This document shows, in pieces, positions 6,243 to 8,639 of a DNA stretch of 8,639 nucleotides. Both the position numbers and the translations under genes were made by a program. Source of the stretch: Opitutaceae bacterium (GTDB taxonomy: Bacteria; Verrucomicrobiota; Verrucomicrobiia; Opitutales; Opitutaceae); contig RGAX01000111.1 of NCBI GenBank assembly GCA_009919985.1, positions 1-8,639 of the forward strand, in the 5' to 3' direction. Within the stretch, counting starts at the first letter, position 1. Each line of letters opens with the position of its first letter. The notes beneath the pieces are model-generated. The model did not search any database. It had not been told where the DNA came from and saw only the letters and a program-made list of their open reading frames with translations.

Positions 6243-6875
6243 TCAAATCGCCTCCGATTCCACCACGCGCACCCCCGACTGCGCCGTCCGCACCGCGGCC
6301 AGTAAACTCGCCGCGATACGTTCTGCTGGAGCGATCCGATACCGCCGCGGCAGCGCCGGCGCGAAGAGCGCAAATACCTTTAACCCGAGCGCCTCGACCC
6401 AACGTTGCTTCTCGCGTTTGCCACCAATTAATGAGGGCCGCACGAACGTCAGCGACGCAAAACCTTCCGCCGCCAAGTCGCGCTCGGTTTCACCCTTCGT
6501 CCGCAGATAAAAATTACCCGAGCTCACCTTCGCCCCGAGCGAAGAGGTAAGCGCAAATACCTCCGTCCCGTGCGCCCGCGCCAGCCGCGCCACCGCCAGC
6601 ACATAATCATGATCAACCTTGCCAAACGCCGCCCGCGAACCCGCTTGGCGCATCGTCGTTCCGAGCGTGCAGATCACCGCATCCACATTCCACCACGGTA
6701 CATCCGTCGGCAGCGCGTCGAAATCTACCACCTGATTTTCCAAGCGCAGATGCCGCAGCTGGAGCGGCCGGCGCGTCAAAGCCACCACCCGCTCAATCGT
6801 CCGGTCAGCGAGTGCTTGCCGCACTAGCTCGCGCCCCACCAAACCCGTAGCCCCGACGAGCAAAAGTGTCTTCAT
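6243..6875 (-). CDS. TIP30/HTATIP2-like NAD(P)-binding oxidoreductase-family protein
   Basis: This is an atypical short-chain-dehydrogenase-type protein of 210 residues with a Rossmann fold. The start MKTLLLVGATGLVGRELVRQ carries the dinucleotide-binding GATGLVG (8-14), and RVVALTRRP follows with the arginines that usually favour NADP. Then come the VDAVICTLGTT segment (65-74), the ALTSSLGAK strand (108-116) with the active-site-type Ser/Thr, and YLRTK (123-127), the YxxxK pair. The FYLRTKGETERDL and FVRPSLIGG wording is what is seen in HTATIP2/TIP30-like and 'NAD-dependent epimerase' bacterial homologues of about 210-220 residues. The substrate is unknown. I took the ATG at 6875; an upstream reading to 6926 adds 17 residues ahead of the Rossmann strand and is unlikely. 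It is divergent from the lipoprotein gene. Confidence 0.88.
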   Translation of the reverse strand: MKTLLLVGATGLVGRELVRQALADRTIERVVALTRRPLQLRHLRLENQVVDFDALPTDVPWWNVDAVICTLGTTMRQAGSRAAFGKVDHDYVLAVARLARAHGTEVFALTSSLGAKVSSGNFYLRTKGETERDLAAEGFASLTFVRPSLIGGKREKQRWVEALGLKVFALFAPALPRRYRIAPAERIAASLLAAVRTAQSGVRVVESEAI

Positions 6876-7001
6876 GGATCCCATCCAAACACAAATCTCC
6901 GCGCCCGCCAACTCCCACAAGCACAACTACTTTAACATACACTAAAAAATACTGCCGCCCGATGGAACTACGCACCGCTTTTCGCCGTCTCCATTGGCGC
7001 C
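6876..7001. promoter_or_regulatory. divergent intergenic region with an AT-rich core
   Basis: This 126-base gap lies between two outward-facing starts. Most of it is GC-rich, but positions about 6926-6954 (CTACTTTAACATACACTAAAAAATACTG) are strikingly AT-rich, the most likely place for promoters of one or both genes. A TACACT hexamer is a possible -10 for the plus strand. No matching -35 at proper spacing is convincing. Confidence 0.4.
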
Positions 7002-7517
7002 ATGAAACTTTCACCTCCGCTTTTCAGCCTACTTTGCGTCACCACGTTTCTCACCGGCTGCGTCGGGGTCGGACCCAACACCCAACAAGGCGCCGTCGGT
7101 GGAGCTGCCGTGGGAGCCTTGGCCGGCGCCATCATCGGCAACAACAGCGGTCACCGTAACGCCGCGAGCGGGGCGGTCATCGGCGGCCTCGCCGGCGCGG
7201 CCCTCGGCGGTACGATAGGCAACAGCCTCGATCACCAACGCGGCACGCTTTACACCTCGGAAAAACAAGCGACCACCCAAGTCGTCGTCGCGCAACCGCC
7301 TACGACGCCACCGCCACCGGCAATCGTGAACATGCCCCGGCCGACCGGCCGCAATGCCATTTGGGTCGAGGGCCATTGGCTGTACGATGGCCGCGGCGCC
7401 TATGTCTGGATTCCTGGCTCTTGGGTCACACCGCCACCGCGTTATCGTTACTACGTCGCCCCGCATTGGAGCCGGCACGATCGCGGGTACGTTTACGTGC
7501 AGGGTTATTGGCGTTGA
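7002..7517 (+). CDS. glycine-zipper outer-membrane lipoprotein with WxxGxW-type repeats
   Basis: This 171-residue envelope lipoprotein starts with a short leader and the lipobox LTGC, so Cys20 is the likely lipidated residue. Position +2 is Val, not Asp, which in the E. coli rule predicts the outer membrane. Residues 30-77 form two tandem glycine-zipper units (GAVGGAAVGALAGAIIGNNS and GAVIGGLAGAALGGTIGNSL), a pattern that packs helices in membranes, as in the Gly-zipper/YMGG-like and SlyB-like families. A Pro/Thr linker (95-115) leads to a Trp/Tyr-rich tail with WVEGHW (121-126), WIPGSW (136-141) and YVQGYW (165-170), matching the YXWGXW repeat family. The ATG at 7002 has no Shine-Dalgarno sequence. 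The DUF3300 gene follows after 70 bases on the same strand. Function is unknown; an envelope-structural role is inferred. Confidence 0.88.
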   Translation: MKLSPPLFSLLCVTTFLTGCVGVGPNTQQGAVGGAAVGALAGAIIGNNSGHRNAASGAVIGGLAGAALGGTIGNSLDHQRGTLYTSEKQATTQVVVAQPPTTPPPPAIVNMPRPTGRNAIWVEGHWLYDGRGAYVWIPGSWVTPPPRYRYYVAPHWSRHDRGYVYVQGYWR

Positions 7518-7564
7518 GCGCAGTAGATCGGGTCGATGCAACATTGGCTATCCGTTCCGGTCTA

Positions 7565-7585
7565 GGTTAACGTTCAGCCTTAACC
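7565..7585. promoter_or_regulatory. GGTTAA-N9-TTAACC inverted repeat just before the DUF3300 start codon
   Basis: GGTTAA (7565-7570) and TTAACC (7580-7585) are perfect 6-base arms around a 9-base spacer, ending two bases before the ATG at 7588. The placement could suit an operator for a dimeric regulator or a hairpin controlling translation. The arms are AT-rich in a GC-rich setting, which makes chance less likely, but the length is modest and no regulator is visible nearby. Confidence 0.35.
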
Positions 7586-7587
7586 AC

Positions 7588-8639
7588 ATGAACCCCCGCC
7601 CTGCCTTTCTATCGCTTTGTCTTACTTTCGCCACCTTTGTGCTTCCCGCGGTCACCCTCGCGCAAACCGGCACGCCCGCGCTACCACCCGCCTCCGCCAC
7701 CACCGGCAACCCCACCGCGCTGCGACTCGAGCCCGCCCAACTTGAGACCTTGCTCGGGCCTGTCGCCCTTTATCCCGATGCCCTGATCGCGCTCATTTTA
7801 CCCGCCGCTACCGAACCCTCGGACATCGTCCTCGCCGCCCGTTTCCTTGCGGCAAACTCCACTTCGCTCGCGCTCGAGAATCAGCCCTGGGATGAGAGCG
7901 TGCGCAGCCTCGCGCGTTATCCCGACATCATTAAGTGGCTCGACGAAAACCTCGCTTGGACCAAGCAGCTCGGTGAGGCCTTCCTCGCCCAACCCGCCGA
8001 AATCATGCAAGCCATCCAGCGTCTTCGCGCCCGCGCCCGCGCCGCCGGTACTCTCATCGACACGCCCGAACAGAAAATCGTAAGCGAGGGTGAAATCATC
8101 CTCATCGAGCCCGCGCAACCCGCAGTCATCTACGTGCCCCGTTATGATCCCGAGATCGTCTACGTCACGCGCGCACCGGGTTGGAACACGCCTTACTTGT
8201 TCTTCGGCCTAGGTTTCGCGACCGGCGCGTGGCTCAACTATGATTGTGACTGGTCCGGCCGCACCATCTGGGTTGGCAACTGGCGGCAACGCGCCCACTC
8301 CACCTGGGTCCGCCCCGCTTTCCCCAACCGCCCCCTCCATCCCGGCGCCACGCTCGTCATCGCCCAACCTTGGCGCGCACCCGCGCATCGCTACAATTCT
8401 CCGCGTATTATCTCCGGACCGCGCCCTCAAACCGTCGTGATCTACCCGCGCCCCATGCGTGGAGCCCCCGAGCTCTCATCAAACAACACCCGCCCGCATC
8501 AAAACGAACCCGAGCCTCAGCCCCAGCCTCGCCCACGCCTCCGCACCGAGAACCCCGCCCCACGTTCTTGGCCCGCTCCCGCGACCACGCCCACAACCAA
8601 TCCTGCCACGCTTTCCACCGTCACTACCCCGCCCGTCAC
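7588..8639 (+). CDS. exported DUF3300 protein, cut by the window edge
   Basis: I translated this from the ATG at 7588; it stays open for 350 codons to the right edge. The start MNPRPAFLSLCLTFATFVLP and then AVTLAQ is a signal peptide, likely cut after Ala25. Residues about 46-220 match DUF3300: LEPAQLETLLGPVALYPDAL (47-66), a segment on daily-use wording ILPAATEPSDIVLAARFLA (70-88), the WDESVRSLARYPDIIKWLDE block (101-120), FLAQPAEIMQAIQRLRARA (132-150), and the IYVPRYDPEIVYV motif (181-193). In this family the tail after the domain is usually low-complexity, and here it is rich in Pro, Arg, Gln and Asn (about 240 onward). Its function is unknown; export and pairing with the glycine-zipper lipoprotein gene 70 bases upstream suggest an envelope role. 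The stop codon and full length lie outside the window. Confidence 0.9.
   Translation, partial: MNPRPAFLSLCLTFATFVLPAVTLAQTGTPALPPASATTGNPTALRLEPAQLETLLGPVALYPDALIALILPAATEPSDIVLAARFLAANSTSLALENQPWDESVRSLARYPDIIKWLDENLAWTKQLGEAFLAQPAEIMQAIQRLRARARAAGTLIDTPEQKIVSEGEIILIEPAQPAVIYVPRYDPEIVYVTRAPGWNTPYLFFGLGFATGAWLNYDCDWSGRTIWVGNWRQRAHSTWVRPAFPNRPLHPGATLVIAQPWRAPAHRYNSPRIISGPRPQTVVIYPRPMRGAPELSSNNTRPHQNEPEPQPQPRPRLRTENPAPRSWPAPATTPTTNPATLSTVTTPPV

Noticed and set aside
6148..6510. A plus-strand frame covering the end of the NAD(P)-binding gene
   Set aside because: It lies opposite a gene with a clear Rossmann motif and YxxxK, and it shows a Ser/Arg-rich shadow composition.
7029..7544. A 171-codon minus-strand frame opposite the glycine-zipper lipoprotein gene
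   Set aside because: The plus-strand frame has a leader, a lipobox, glycine zippers and WxxGxW repeats; the antisense product has an Arg/Ala-rich composition and no known motif.
1..8639. CRISPR array, toxin-antitoxin pair, defence island, tRNA or mobile element
   Set aside because: I saw no regularly spaced repeats, no small paired frames with antitoxin-like features, no cloverleaf-type sequence, and no transposase or integrase motif in any translated frame.

Overview
The window looks like an ordinary stretch of bacterial chromosome, GC-rich and densely coded. It most likely comes from a Verrucomicrobiota / Opitutaceae-type organism. This is an inference from three things: a DUF3826 protein, a rhomboid-like membrane protein with a DUF6576-type tail, and strong G/C bias at third codon positions combined with start codons that mostly lack Shine-Dalgarno sequences. 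I see no tRNA, rRNA, insertion sequence, integrase, CRISPR array or phage gene.

Layout. Positions 1-2380 hold a conserved export/lipid cluster. A YbbP-like ABC permease (cut by the left edge) and its YbbA-like ATPase lie on the minus strand, joined by a 4-base overlap, and a TesA-like GDSL esterase starts divergently 46 bases away. This is the arrangement known from the tesA-ybbA-ybbP locus of gamma-proteobacteria. Positions 2381-2653 carry only a possible small exported protein that appears to be frameshifted. On the minus strand then come a rhomboid-like membrane protein whose catalytic serine motif is degenerate (2654-3520), the ribosome-assembly GTPase EngB (3657-4256), and an exported protein of unknown function, perhaps DUF4136-like (4401-5186). 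Divergent from that last gene is an exported DUF3826 protein (5331-6035). It converges on a TIP30/HTATIP2-like NAD(P)-binding protein (6243-6875).

The right end, from 7002, is an envelope pair on the plus strand: a glycine-zipper lipoprotein with tryptophan-rich WxxGxW-type repeats, and a DUF3300 exported protein that runs off the window. The two are 70 bases apart and may be co-transcribed.

Many of the products (ABC permease, esterase, rhomboid-like protein, DUF4136-like, DUF3826, lipoprotein and DUF3300) are exported or in the membrane, so the theme is cell-envelope maintenance, with EngB as the housekeeping exception. I do not see a convincing new multi-gene system. The items most worth checking are the degenerate rhomboid, the frameshifted small gene, the inverted repeat touching the DUF3300 start codon, and the general lack of Shine-Dalgarno sequences.
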